This document shows positions 1 to 9,741 of a DNA stretch of 64,000 nt, piece after piece. Numbering within the stretch: position 1 is the stretch's first letter; the number at the start of each line of letters is the position of its first letter. Under the pieces are notes generated by a model that worked only from the letters and a program-made list of their open reading frames with translations, searched no databases and was not told where the DNA came from. This DNA comes from Burkholderiaceae bacterium (GTDB lineage: Bacteria > Pseudomonadota > Gammaproteobacteria > Burkholderiales > Burkholderiaceae_E): NCBI GenBank assembly GCA_021166725.1, contig JAJPES010000063.1, positions 43,330 through 107,329 of the forward strand, given 5' to 3'. Both the position numbers and the translations under genes were made by a program.

Positions 1-107
1 GAACGCCGTACGAGCGGCGCGCCGCGCAGCATCCGCTGCATCGATGCGATCGACGCTTCGAGGTCGTCGACGACGATGCCGATGTGATCGATGCGGGGAA
101 GCGTCAT
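1..107 (-). CDS. VOC/glyoxalase family protein, N-terminal fragment (methylmalonyl-CoA epimerase-like), truncated by window edge
   Basis: Reverse complement reads MTLPRIDHIGIVVDDLEASIASMQRMLRGAPLVRR; the IDHIGIVVDDLE N-terminus is typical of VOC/epimerase proteins; ATGA overlap with the hyuB stop at 104. Confidence 0.6.
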   Translation of the reverse strand, partial: MTLPRIDHIGIVVDDLEASIASMQRMLRGAPLVRR

Positions 108-1873
108 CGGGCGTTGCGCAACCGGGCGGTCGCCGCTTCGTCGAGCGCGCCGTTCACCGGATCGACGGCGACGCCGTAGTCGGCATACGCGGCCTCGGCG
201 CTGATCAAGCCGTCGAGCACGTCGTCTACCACCTTTTGCGCCGGACGCTCGCGCGGATCTCCGTATCCGCCGCCGCCTCCGGCGTGCTGGCGGTACACCG
301 ATCCGCGCGCAATGTCGCGCAGGATCTCCTTGGACTTCGGGCGCCGGAGCGTGCCGTCGGGCTGCACGATCTCCAGCGTGTTCACGCTGCCGGGGCGTCC
401 GCCGAACAGACCGAAGGCGCGCGCCCGCTCGTCGATGCCGTCGCCGAACGCGATGCCGGTGACGTCTTCGCCTTCGATGACGAACTCGGTTTCGACGCCG
501 AGCCCGCCGCGCCAGCAGCCGGCGCCCGCCGAGTCGGTGGCGTACTCGTGGCGCAGCAATCGGTGCGGATCGTGTACCTCGAACATCTCGTAGTCCTGCG
601 CGAGGATGCCGCCGGCGCAGTTGATGAGTCCGATGTGATCGTAGCCGTCGGCGCCGAAGGTCGCGCCCGAGCCGCCCTTCAATGCGAGGAACAGGATGTC
701 CACGTAGGGGCGGTCGCGACGCGGATCGCGACCGGTGATCGTGAAGCCCATCATCCGGTTCCAGCCTGCCGTCACCATCTTCGGCAGCGCCTGCGCGAAT
801 GCGCGGAAGATCGCATCGGAAGTCGGGCCGGTGATCGAGTTGCCGAAGGTCGTCGCGGCCGGGAAGCGGGCGTTGAGGAACGAGCCTTCCGGGTTCACGA
901 TGCGGATCGGCCGCAGGATGCCGGCGTTGTGCGGCACCTGCGGGTCGATCAGCATCAGGAAGGTGAGCAGCAGCGCCGAGGCTGTTGCCGAGTACGGGGC
1001 GTTGACGAAACCGGGCGTCTGCGGCGACGAACCGCTGAAGTCGAACACGATCTCGTCGCCGGCCACGCGCACCGTGAGCGCGATGCGCATCTTCGAGCCG
1101 TCGCGCACGCCGTCGTAGAACGCCCAGCTTTCGCCCGTGTATTCGCCGTCGGGAATCGCGGCGATCTCATGGCGCACCATCCGTTCGGAAGCGGCGAACA
1201 GGTAGTCGATGCACGCATCGAAGCCTGCTTCATCGAAGCGCTCGCACAACTCGTGCATCGCACGCTCGCCGATGCGGGTGGCGCCGATCTGCGCCTTGAT
1301 GTCCTCCTCGACGATCGGATAGCGAATGTTCGCGAAGACCATCCGCCAGACGTCGCGACGCAGCTTTCCGCGCTCGATCACCTTCAGCGGCGGGATGCGG
1401 AATGCCTCCTGCCAGACCTCGCGCGCCTCGGGGTTGTAGCCGCCCGCCTGCGCGCCGCCGATGTCGGCCTGGTGCCCCTTGCACGCGGCCCATGCGTAGA
1501 GCCTGCCGTTGCGGAAGATCGGCCGGAATACCGCCACGTCGTTGTTCTGGTTGCCGCCGGAGAAGACGTCGTTGTGCAGGATCACGTCGCCTTCGTGGAT
1601 GTCGTCGCCGAAATGCGCGATGACCTGCTCGCACGCGGGCTGCAGCGCGAAGGCGAGCACCGGGATGTATTCGGTCTGCTCGAGCATGCGTCCCTGGGCG
1701 TCGTACAGTCCGGTGACGAAGTCGCGCGCCTCGTTGAGGATCGGCGAACGCGTCGTGCGCAGCAGCGTCAGTCCCATTTCCTCGGTGATCGACTTCAGCC
1801 GGCGGTGCAGCACCGATGCCTGGATCGAGTCGACGTTTCCGACGTTGCCGTTCATCGCTGCGTTTCTGTCCAT
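104..1873 (-). CDS. HyuB-type subunit (N-methylhydantoinase B / oxoprolinase / acetone carboxylase alpha family), copy 1
   Basis: Translation MDRNAAMNGNVGNVDSIQASVLHRRLKSITEEMGLTLLRTTRSPILNEARDFVTGLYD...GGGGYGDPRERP is typical of HyuB; homologous to the copy at 30.4 kb. Confidence 0.92.
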   Translation of the reverse strand: MDRNAAMNGNVGNVDSIQASVLHRRLKSITEEMGLTLLRTTRSPILNEARDFVTGLYDAQGRMLEQTEYIPVLAFALQPACEQVIAHFGDDIHEGDVILHNDVFSGGNQNNDVAVFRPIFRNGRLYAWAACKGHQADIGGAQAGGYNPEAREVWQEAFRIPPLKVIERGKLRRDVWRMVFANIRYPIVEEDIKAQIGATRIGERAMHELCERFDEAGFDACIDYLFAASERMVRHEIAAIPDGEYTGESWAFYDGVRDGSKMRIALTVRVAGDEIVFDFSGSSPQTPGFVNAPYSATASALLLTFLMLIDPQVPHNAGILRPIRIVNPEGSFLNARFPAATTFGNSITGPTSDAIFRAFAQALPKMVTAGWNRMMGFTITGRDPRRDRPYVDILFLALKGGSGATFGADGYDHIGLINCAGGILAQDYEMFEVHDPHRLLRHEYATDSAGAGCWRGGLGVETEFVIEGEDVTGIAFGDGIDERARAFGLFGGRPGSVNTLEIVQPDGTLRRPKSKEILRDIARGSVYRQHAGGGGGYGDPRERPAQKVVDDVLDGLISAEAAYADYGVAVDPVNGALDEAATARLRNAR

Positions 1874-3957
1874 AGTCCGACAGCCTCCTGGAGGTCTTCG
1901 AGGAGGAATCCGCCGAGAGGGTCGACTTCGAGCTGGAAGCCGCGGGGCACGAAGAGCGTCGTCGTGCGCTTCTCGACGATCGCCGGGCCGTCGATGCGGT
2001 TGCCGCAGCGAAGATGCTCGCCGTCGTATACGGGCGTGTCGGCGAAAGCATCCGCTTCGGGCTGCCAGACCGTGCGCCTTCCCTTCAGCGCGTGCTCCGC
2101 GTTCGGGTCGCTGCGTGCCTCGCGCTGCTGCGGCGGCTTGTCGGTCTCGCCGATCGCCGCCACGCGCAGGCTGATCAGTTCGACCGGGGTGGCTTCCTCG
2201 CGCAGCGCGTAGCCATAGAGCCGGTCGTGGCGATCGTGGAAGGCTTCGCGCACCGCTGCCCAGTGGCCCCCGCGGACCGTGTCGAGCCCGGTCTCGACCG
2301 AAACCTCGTGGTACTGGCCCAGGTAGCGCAGGTCCAGCGAGAGCACGAAGCGGCGACGTTCCGCGGCGACGCCTTCGGCGGCGAGCGCCGACGATGCCTC
2401 GTCGAGCATCGCGTCGACGAGCGCGACGAGCGGCGCCGGATCGGTGCCGTCGGCGAGCGTCAGCGCGAGGCTGCGCACGAAGTCGTGCTTCAGGTCGCTG
2501 CGCAGCATTCCCGAGGCGCAGAAGATCGATGCCTCGCGCGGCACCAGCACGCGTGCGATGCCCAGTTCGCGCGCGATCATCGCGGCGTGGATCGCCCCGG
2601 CACCCCCTGCGCAGACGAGCGGAAACTCGCGCGGATCTACGCCCTTCTGCACGGAGATCTCGCGGATCGCCGATGCCATGTTCACGTTCATCACGTGGTA
2701 CATGCCCGCTGCGGCGCGTGTCGCATCCATCGCGAGCGGTTGCGCGATCTCGCGTTCGATCGCTTCGCGCGCTGCGCCGGCGTCGAGTCGAAGGCGGCCG
2801 CCGGCGAAGAAGTCCGCGGACAGGTAGCCGAGCAGCAGGTTCGCGTCGCTGCACGTGGCTTGCGTGCCTCCACGCCCGTAGCAAGCCGGCCCGGGATCGG
2901 CTCCGGCGCTCGCCGGACCCATGCGCAGCAGGCCGTGGTCGATCCACCCGATCGAGCCGCCGCCCGCGCCGATCGTCGCGATGTCCATCGACGGCAGCGC
3001 GAGCGCGAAGCGGTTCACCGTCGCGGAGTTGGTGATCGAAGGTGCGCCTTCGATCACCAGCGCGGCATCGAAACTCGTGCCGCCCATGTCGACCGTGATG
3101 AATCGGTCGCTGCGGTGCGGCTCGATCGCGGCAAGCCCGGCAGTGGGGGCGGCGGCCGGACCCGACAGCAGGGTCGAGGCGGCCAGTTCGGCGACGGCCT
3201 GCGCCGAAGTCACGCCTCCGTTGGACTGCATCACGCGAAGCACGCCGGCAAATCCCGCGTCGGCGAGCCGGCGCCGGAGGTTGTCCAGGTAGCGGCGCAG
3301 GATCGGCCCGACCGCCGCATTGAGCACCGTCGTGCTCGTGCGCTCGTAATAGCGCAGCTGCGGAAGCACGCGGGCGGAAACCGACAGGTAGGCCGAGGGC
3401 AGGCGCTGCGCGACGAGGCGGGCGGCGGCCTCTTCGTGTTCCTGGTTCGCGTAGGCGTGCAGGAAGCAGATCGCCACCGCTTCGACCCGCTGTGCGGCGA
3501 AGTGTTCGATGGCGCGCTCCACGTCGTCGAGCGACAGCGGTTCGATCTCGCTGCCGTCTACGGCGATCCGCCCGCGCACGGGCAGGCGCAGGCGGCGCGG
3601 CACGAGCGGCGCCGGCGCGGCGAACTTGTTGTCGTAGAACGCTTCGCGCACGCCGCGCCGCATCTGCAGCGCATCGCGGAACCCCCAGGTGGTCAACAGG
3701 CCCGTCTTCGCGGTGCGCCCGGTAAGCACGGCGTTCGTCGTCACCGTCGTTCCGTGCACGACGAGGTCGACCTGGCCGAGGAAGCCGTCGAGCCGTTGTT
3801 CCTCGGCTTCGGCGAGCTCCGCGAGTCCCTGCACCACTGCACGCGACGGGTCGTCCGGAGTGGACAGGACCTTGTGTGCGCGTGTCTTGCCGTTCGCGTC
3901 GAGGAACAGGTAATCGGTGAAGGTGCCGCCGACGTCGATGCCGATCCGATAGCCCAT
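1852..3957 (-). CDS. HyuA-type subunit (N-methylhydantoinase A / oxoprolinase / acetone carboxylase beta family), copy 1
   Basis: MGYRIGIDVGGTFTDYLFLDANGKTRAHKVLSTPDDPSRAV...HGTTVTTNAVL: DVGGTFTD ATPase motif; start re-assigned to 3957. Confidence 0.92.
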   Translation of the reverse strand: MGYRIGIDVGGTFTDYLFLDANGKTRAHKVLSTPDDPSRAVVQGLAELAEAEEQRLDGFLGQVDLVVHGTTVTTNAVLTGRTAKTGLLTTWGFRDALQMRRGVREAFYDNKFAAPAPLVPRRLRLPVRGRIAVDGSEIEPLSLDDVERAIEHFAAQRVEAVAICFLHAYANQEHEEAAARLVAQRLPSAYLSVSARVLPQLRYYERTSTTVLNAAVGPILRRYLDNLRRRLADAGFAGVLRVMQSNGGVTSAQAVAELAASTLLSGPAAAPTAGLAAIEPHRSDRFITVDMGGTSFDAALVIEGAPSITNSATVNRFALALPSMDIATIGAGGGSIGWIDHGLLRMGPASAGADPGPACYGRGGTQATCSDANLLLGYLSADFFAGGRLRLDAGAAREAIEREIAQPLAMDATRAAAGMYHVMNVNMASAIREISVQKGVDPREFPLVCAGGAGAIHAAMIARELGIARVLVPREASIFCASGMLRSDLKHDFVRSLALTLADGTDPAPLVALVDAMLDEASSALAAEGVAAERRRFVLSLDLRYLGQYHEVSVETGLDTVRGGHWAAVREAFHDRHDRLYGYALREEATPVELISLRVAAIGETDKPPQQREARSDPNAEHALKGRRTVWQPEADAFADTPVYDGEHLRCGNRIDGPAIVEKRTTTLFVPRGFQLEVDPLGGFLLEDLQEAVGLWTETQR

Positions 3958-3984
3958 GCGAGTCCCGTCGATGCGCTTTCCGAC

Positions 3985-4014
3985 GATGGTACTGAAACTG
4001 ACGATTTGGTACCA
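3985..4014. promoter_or_regulatory. Putative TetR operator: GATGGTACT-N11-TTTGGTACCA
   Basis: Lies in the divergent hyuA1/tetR intergenic region; same bipartite motif with the same 11-nt spacer recurs at 21887-21916. Confidence 0.6.
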
Positions 4015-4054
4015 GTCCTTCTTTTTGCGATGCCTCGCCGCTATCCTGCGTGCC

Positions 4055-4639
4055 GTGCCCGATTCGCGCCGCGCTCGCCCGACCACGCCGAGGCAGGAGC
4101 TATTGCTCGATGCCCTCGAGAACCTGTTCCTCGACGAGGGATTCCGCGAGGTCACGGTCGCCGCGCTCGCGAAACGCCTGCGCTGCTCGCGTCGAAGCTT
4201 CTACGAACTGGCTCCGAGCAAGGAAGCATTGTTCCTGCGCGTGTTCGATCGCTACCTGAAGCGCTTGCGCGAGGCGGGACGACATGGCGCGCACGGCCTG
4301 CCGGCGCAGGAGGCGATCGTCGCCTACCTCGCTCCCGCGCTCGACGCAGCGCGCAAGCTTTCGACGCGCCTGATGGGCGATGTGCAGTCGTACCCGCCGG
4401 CGCGCGCGCTGTGGGAACGGCATACACGCGAGCGGATGACCGGACTGCAGGTGCTCATCGACGACTGCGTGCGGACCAACGTGTTTCGCGGCGTCGATCC
4501 GTACCTCGTGGCCGAGGTGATGAGCGCGTCGCTGCGCCGCATCGGCGAGCCGGATTTCCTGACGAAGGCGGGACTCAGCTATCGCGACGCCGTGCAGGAG
4601 TTGTACGGCCTGCTGCTGCGTGGACTGCAGGCGCGCTGA
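4055..4639 (+). CDS. TetR/AcrR family transcriptional regulator (GTG start proposed)
   Basis: PRQELLLDALENLFLDEGFREVTVAALAKRLRCSRRSFYELAPSKEALFLRVF: TetR HTH; divergent from hyuA1. Confidence 0.88.
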   Translation: MPDSRRARPTTPRQELLLDALENLFLDEGFREVTVAALAKRLRCSRRSFYELAPSKEALFLRVFDRYLKRLREAGRHGAHGLPAQEAIVAYLAPALDAARKLSTRLMGDVQSYPPARALWERHTRERMTGLQVLIDDCVRTNVFRGVDPYLVAEVMSASLRRIGEPDFLTKAGLSYRDAVQELYGLLLRGLQAR

Positions 4640-4697
4640 GTCGCGGTTCGTGCAATCATCGACCACTGCAACGGGAACGAGGAAAGGGAAGGCTGCG

Positions 4698-5444
4698 ATG
4701 GACGCGGGACTCTTCGATTCGATGCTGGCCGAACGCGCTGCAGGGCGGCCTTTCGCCGTCGTCACCTGCCTGCGCGACGGCGCCCAGGCGCTCGTCTGCG
4801 AAGACGCCGTGCGCGGCAACCTCGTCCTCGACGCTGCGCAACTCGACGAGACGCGCCGGCGCACGCTCGCCGACCGCAGCGGCGCACTCGATGCCGCCGA
4901 CGAGCCGATGTTCGTGCGCTGCCACGCCCGCCCGCCGCGGCTCGTCGTCGTCGGCGCGGTGCACATCACGCAGGCGCTCGCGCCGATGGCGGCGATGGCC
5001 GGTTTCGAGGTTCACGTGATCGACCCGCGTCGCGCCTTCGCCGCTGCCGAGCGGCTGCCCGGCGTCAGTGTCAGCACCGAGTGGCCGGCCGAGGGGATCG
5101 AGCGCATCGGCATCGATGCGCGTACCGCGGTCGTCACGCTGTCGCACGACCCGAAGCTCGATGACCCCGCGCTGATCGCTGCGCTGCGCAGCCGCGCGTT
5201 CTACATCGGTGCGCTGGGCAGCACGCGCACGCACGCCAAACGCGTGGCGCGCCTGACCGAGGCGGGACTGGGCGATGCGATCGCACGCATCCACGCGCCG
5301 GTCGGCCTGGACCTCGGCGGCCGTGCACCGGTGGAGATCGCGGTGGCGATCGTCGCGCAGCTCATCCGCGCGCGCTACGCGACGCCGGCCGGCGAGCCGG
5401 CGCAGGACCAGGCCTGCGCGGCAGGCTCGGTGCGAGCAGCATAG
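4698..5444 (+). CDS. XdhC/CoxI family protein (molybdoenzyme maturation factor)
   Basis: MDAGLFDSMLAERAAGRPFAVVTCLRDG...RLVVVGAVHITQALAPMAAMAGFEVHVIDPR...FYIGALGSTRTHAKR...GLDLGGRAPVEIAVAI: XdhC domain. Confidence 0.88.
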   Translation: MDAGLFDSMLAERAAGRPFAVVTCLRDGAQALVCEDAVRGNLVLDAAQLDETRRRTLADRSGALDAADEPMFVRCHARPPRLVVVGAVHITQALAPMAAMAGFEVHVIDPRRAFAAAERLPGVSVSTEWPAEGIERIGIDARTAVVTLSHDPKLDDPALIAALRSRAFYIGALGSTRTHAKRVARLTEAGLGDAIARIHAPVGLDLGGRAPVEIAVAIVAQLIRARYATPAGEPAQDQACAAGSVRAA

Positions 5445-6579
5445 GTCCGCAGCAGGCCAGCCAGGCCGCGAAGGCGAGCGCCCACAGCAACGCGGACAGC
5501 GCCACCGGCGCATTGCCCAGCGCGTGCACGCTCGCCGCCAGCCGCAGCAGCGCTGCAGCGAACATCGTCGCGCCGGCGACGGCGATCAGCGGTGACGCGC
5601 CGAGCGGTCGGCCGGTATGCCGCAGCACGACGCGCGTCATCAGGCCGAGCATCATCATGCCGAGCGCGCCCACGGTGAACGCGTGCACCCAGGCATCGGC
5701 CGGAACGAGACCGCCGAGCGCAGCGGCGGCGCGCAGCGCGAACGCCGCGACGAGCCACGCGAAGCCCAGGTTCATCGCAAGCACGATCCGGTCTTCGCTG
5801 GCGCGCCAGCCGCGCCAGCGCACTACGCGCCAGCCGTGCACGAGCGTGCAGGCGAGGGCGGCGGCTCCGACCCAGGCGTCGGGCGCACCGGACAGGTCGA
5901 GTGCAGCGAGCGCGACGACGAGCGCGACGGCCACGGCTTCGAGTGCGGGCACGAACGGAGCCTGGTCTCCCCGGCCGTGTTCGCGCAGGACGTTCCCGGT
6001 GAACACCGGCGTGAACAGGCCGCCGACGAGCACGTAGAGCACGACGATCGCGTAGACCGCCGCCTGCGCTGTCGCCCGCGTGGCGCCGGTGCCGGAAGCA
6101 TCGACCAAGCCGTGCGCCGCGAACTGCGCGGCGAACAGCGCGGCCAGCACGGGCAGCAGCAGAAGGTAGCGCCGGTTCGTCACCCGCAGCAGGCGCGGCG
6201 CCACGACGGCCAGGAGTGCGGGAACGAACAGCAACTCGACGAGCGCGATCGACGCGATGCCGCAGGCCGACGCGAGCCAGACGCCGGCGCGCCCGGCGAT
6301 CCACAGCGCGGAGAGCAGCGCGAGCGGCAAGCCGTGTACTTCGTCGATGCCCGCCCAACTCGGCAGGGCGGTGAGAACGACGCCGGCGACGATCGCGGTC
6401 GCGAAGCCGAAGAGCATTTCGCGGGCATGCCACGATCGCGCGGCGAACGCGGGCCAGGGCACTGCATCGGGCGCCGCGAGCGCAAACGCCCACGCGAGCA
6501 TCAGCGCCGCCCCGTAGCCGACGCCGAGCAGGAAGAAGGGGCGAAAGCCGCTCGCCCAGAGCGGCGTCGCGAAGCGCAT
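5362..6579 (-). CDS. nnrS: NnrS family membrane protein
   Basis: MRFATPLWASGFRPFFLLGVGYGAALMLAWAF...ARSWHAREMLFGFATAIVAGVVLTALPSWAG: NnrS signature; polytopic. Confidence 0.85.
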   Translation of the reverse strand: MRFATPLWASGFRPFFLLGVGYGAALMLAWAFALAAPDAVPWPAFAARSWHAREMLFGFATAIVAGVVLTALPSWAGIDEVHGLPLALLSALWIAGRAGVWLASACGIASIALVELLFVPALLAVVAPRLLRVTNRRYLLLLPVLAALFAAQFAAHGLVDASGTGATRATAQAAVYAIVVLYVLVGGLFTPVFTGNVLREHGRGDQAPFVPALEAVAVALVVALAALDLSGAPDAWVGAAALACTLVHGWRVVRWRGWRASEDRIVLAMNLGFAWLVAAFALRAAAALGGLVPADAWVHAFTVGALGMMMLGLMTRVVLRHTGRPLGASPLIAVAGATMFAAALLRLAASVHALGNAPVALSALLWALAFAAWLACCGPMLLAPSLPRRPGPAPARRPASRSARG

Positions 6580-6650
6580 CTACAACGCGGCAACGCGCGG
6601 GCGATCGCGACGGCGCGCAGCGCGTCGCCGACGATGCCCGGCGAGCCGGA

Positions 6651-7802
6651 TCAATCCTTCACCAGCGAGAACTTGCCGTTCTTGACGGTGAGCAGCACGC
6701 GTCCACGCTTGTCGTAGCCGGAGTGATCCTGCGCCGACATGTTGACGACGCCCTGCGCGGTGACGAGGTCGTGCGTGTTCTCGAGCGCATCGCGCAGTGC
6801 CGCGCGGAACTCGGGCGTGCCCGGCTTCGCCTTCTTCGCGGCTTCGGGAATCGCGTGCTGCAGCAGCATGCCCGCGTCGTGCACGCCGGCGCCGAAGATC
6901 GGCGGACGCTGGCCGAACTGCTTCTCGTATTGCGTCACGTACTCGAGCGCGACCTTTTTGGTCGGCACGCTGTCGGGGATTTCGTCCAGCACGAGCAGCA
7001 GCGGACCGACGATCAGCGCGCCCTCGACCTTCTTGCCGCCGATCTGGATGAATGCGCCCGATGCCGAGCCGTGCGTGTGGAAGATCGGTCCCTTGTAGCC
7101 GGAATCGACGAGCTGCATGTGCGGCAACGCCGCGCCTGCGGCGACGCCGGCCACCATCACCGCGTCGGGCTTCGCCGCGATCAGCTTGAGCACCTGGCCG
7201 GTCACGCTGGTGTCCTGGCGCGAGTAGCTCTCGTTGGCGACGATCTTCAGCCCGGCTTTCTCGGCCATCGGCGCGAAGACCTTGTACCAGTTCTCGCCGT
7301 ACGGGTCGTTGTAGCCGATGAAGCCCACCGTCTTGATGCCGCGCGCCTTCATCGCCTCGACCAGCCCGTCGGCGATCACGTCGTCGTTGGGGTGCGTCTT
7401 GTAGGCCCAGCGCTTGTTGTCGTCCATCGGCAGCACGACCGCGCTCGTGCCCACCGGCGCGAGCATCGGCGTCTTCGCCTCGGCGACGAACTGCAGCACG
7501 GCCATCGCGTTGGGCGAACCCGACGGGCCGATGATCGCGTCCACCTTGTCCTCGGCGAGCAGCTTCTTCGTGAGCTGGACGGTCTGCGTCGAATCGCTCG
7601 CGTCGTCGTACGATACGTATTCGACGCCCACGTCGCCGACCTTGCGCGGCAGCAGCGCCACCGAGTTCTTCTGCGGGATGCCGACGAACGCGGTCGGTCC
7701 GGTTCCCGACGTGATCACGCCGATCTTCACCTGTGCCTGCACCGGCACGGACGCTGCCAGCAGCGCGCCCGCCAGTGCCCATCCGAGACTGCGAAACTTC
7801 AT
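6651..7802 (-). CDS. Branched-chain amino acid-type ABC transporter substrate-binding protein (LivK-like), copy 1
   Basis: Signal peptide MKFRSLGWALAGALLAASVPVQA, then VKIGVITSGTGPTAFVGIPQKN...; periplasmic binding protein fold type I. Confidence 0.9.
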   Translation of the reverse strand: MKFRSLGWALAGALLAASVPVQAQVKIGVITSGTGPTAFVGIPQKNSVALLPRKVGDVGVEYVSYDDASDSTQTVQLTKKLLAEDKVDAIIGPSGSPNAMAVLQFVAEAKTPMLAPVGTSAVVLPMDDNKRWAYKTHPNDDVIADGLVEAMKARGIKTVGFIGYNDPYGENWYKVFAPMAEKAGLKIVANESYSRQDTSVTGQVLKLIAAKPDAVMVAGVAAGAALPHMQLVDSGYKGPIFHTHGSASGAFIQIGGKKVEGALIVGPLLLVLDEIPDSVPTKKVALEYVTQYEKQFGQRPPIFGAGVHDAGMLLQHAIPEAAKKAKPGTPEFRAALRDALENTHDLVTAQGVVNMSAQDHSGYDKRGRVLLTVKNGKFSLVKD

Positions 7803-7899
7803 CGTTGCCTCCTTCCCCTCGGTCGAACTTCGATTCGAACACCGTGCGGCGATTGCCGCACCCAACTCGGGGCCTGCATCACAGGCCCTCGAAACCGTT

Positions 7900-9741
7900 T
7901 CAATCGATCCCGCCCAGATACGCCTCGAGTACCGCCGGGTCGTTCTGCACCTGCTCGGGCAAGCCCTCGGCGATCTTCTCGCCGAACTCCATTACCACAA
8001 CGCGATCGGCCAGGCCCATGACGAACTCCATGTCGTGCTCGACGAGCAGCACGCCCATCCCGTCGGTACGCAGCCGTGCGAGCAGTTCGGCCAGTGCCTG
8101 TTTCTCACGATAGCGCAGGCCGGCAGCGGGTTCGTCGAGCAGCAGCAGGCACGGATCGGCGGCGAGCGCGCGTGCGATCTCGACCAGGCGCTGCTGCCCC
8201 AGTGCGAGGCTGCCTGCGGCTTCGAACATGCGCTCGCCCAGTCCGACGCGCTCGATCTGGCGCGCGGCCTCGGCGAGCAGGCGCCTTTCCTCGTCGCGCT
8301 CGGCATGCAGCGACGCGGCGACGACGCCGCGCGTGCCACGCAGGTGCGCACCGATCGCGACGTTCTCGAGCACGCTCATCGCCGGCAGCAGGCGCACGTG
8401 CTGGAACGTGCGGCTCATGCCCAGCCGCGCGATGCGGCGCGCGCGCATCGCGTCGATGCGCCGGCCCAGGAAGCGCACCTCGCCGTCGGTCGGAGGGATC
8501 ACTCCCGACAGGCAATCGAACAGTGTCGACTTGCCGGCGCCGTTCGGTCCGATCAGCGCGAGCACCTCGCCGGCGCGCACGTCGAGCGAGATGCGATGGT
8601 TCGCGACGAGTCCGCCGTAGCGCTTGCTCAGGTCGCGCACTTCGAGCAGCGTCGTTTCGTGCGCCGGCAGCGCGCGTTGTTGCAGCGGCGCACCCTGCGG
8701 AACCTCGCGTGCAGCGGCGCGCGTTCGCGGCGCGAACAGGCGCGCCAGGATCGGCCACAGTCCGTCGGGCGCACGATGCAGCACCAGCACCATCAGCACG
8801 CCGAACACGATCACCTCGAAATTGCCGGTCTGCCCCAGCAGTGCCGGCAGCAGGTCCTGCAGCCACTGCTTCAGGATCGTGATGAGACCGGCGCCGATGA
8901 CCGCGCCCCATACGTGCGAGGCGCCGCCGATCACCGCCATGAACAGGTATTCGATGCCGAAGCCCAGGCTGAACGGCGTGGGGTTCACGAAGCGCTGCAT
9001 GTGCGCGTACATCCAGCCCGACAGCGCCGCGAACAGCGCCGCGATCAGGAAGGCGACGATCTTCGCGCGCGCGGTGTCGATGCCCATCGATTCGGCCATC
9101 ACCGCGCCGCCCTTGAGCGCGCGGATCGCACGGCCTTCGCGCGAATCGAGCAGGTTGCTGGTGATCCAGATCGCGGCGAGCACGAGCGCCCAGATCAGGT
9201 AGTAGAAGCCGCGCGCGTCGCGCAACTGCACGCCGAACACCTCGAGCGCCGGAATGCCGGTGATGCCGGTGTGCCCGCCGAGGAACTGCAGGTTGCCGAA
9301 CAGGAAGTACAGGCTGATGCCCCAGGCGATCGTCCCCAGCGGCAGGTAGTGTCCGGACAGGCGCAGCGTGAGCGCGCCCAGCATCCAGGCGACGACGAGC
9401 GTGAGCGCCAGGCCGAGCGCCAGGCCCGCCCAGGGCGAACCGGCTGCCCACGCCAGCCACGCGGGCGGCGAGGGCGTCGTCGTCAGCCAGGCGCTGGCGT
9501 AGGCGCCGATGCCGACGAATGCGGCCTGCCCGAAGGAAGTGAGGCCGGCCACGCCGGTGAGCAGAACCAGGCCGAGCGCGACGAGCGCGTACAGACCGAT
9601 GTAGTCGAGCAGCGTGACGTGGAAGTCGGCGAGCACGAGCGGCGCCAGCGCGAGCAGCGCGACGAAGCCGCCGATCGTCGCCGCGCGCAACGGCAGCGCG
9701 CGCGATCGCGCGGGCTGCGTTCCGATCGCCGGCGCGCTCAC
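7900..9741 (-). CDS. LivM permease-LivG ATPase fusion protein, copy 1 (GTG start)
   Basis: N-terminal LivM membrane domain ([43 protein letters not shown]) continuous with an ABC ATPase ([18 protein letters not shown]...[30 protein letters not shown]). Confidence 0.92.
   Translation of the reverse strand: MSAPAIGTQPARSRALPLRAATIGGFVALLALAPLVLADFHVTLLDYIGLYALVALGLVLLTGVAGLTSFGQAAFVGIGAYASAWLTTTPSPPAWLAWAAGSPWAGLALGLALTLVVAWMLGALTLRLSGHYLPLGTIAWGISLYFLFGNLQFLGGHTGITGIPALEVFGVQLRDARGFYYLIWALVLAAIWITSNLLDSREGRAIRALKGGAVMAESMGIDTARAKIVAFLIAALFAALSGWMYAHMQRFVNPTPFSLGFGIEYLFMAVIGGASHVWGAVIGAGLITILKQWLQDLLPALLGQTGNFEVIVFGVLMVLVLHRAPDGLWPILARLFAPRTRAAAREVPQGAPLQQRALPAHETTLLEVRDLSKRYGGLVANHRISLDVRAGEVLALIGPNGAGKSTLFDCLSGVIPPTDGEVRFLGRRIDAMRARRIARLGMSRTFQHVRLLPAMSVLENVAIGAHLRGTRGVVAASLHAERDEERRLLAEAARQIERVGLGERMFEAAGSLALGQQRLVEIARALAADPCLLLLDEPAAGLRYREKQALAELLARLRTDGMGVLLVEHDMEFVMGLADRVVVMEFGEKIAEGLPEQVQNDPAVLEAYLGGID

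Noticed and set aside
5362-5444. 83-nt convergent overlap of xdhC-like and nnrS genes as a possible antisense regulatory overlap
   Set aside because: Short tail-to-tail overlaps are common in dense high-GC genomes; the last residues of both proteins look non-conserved.
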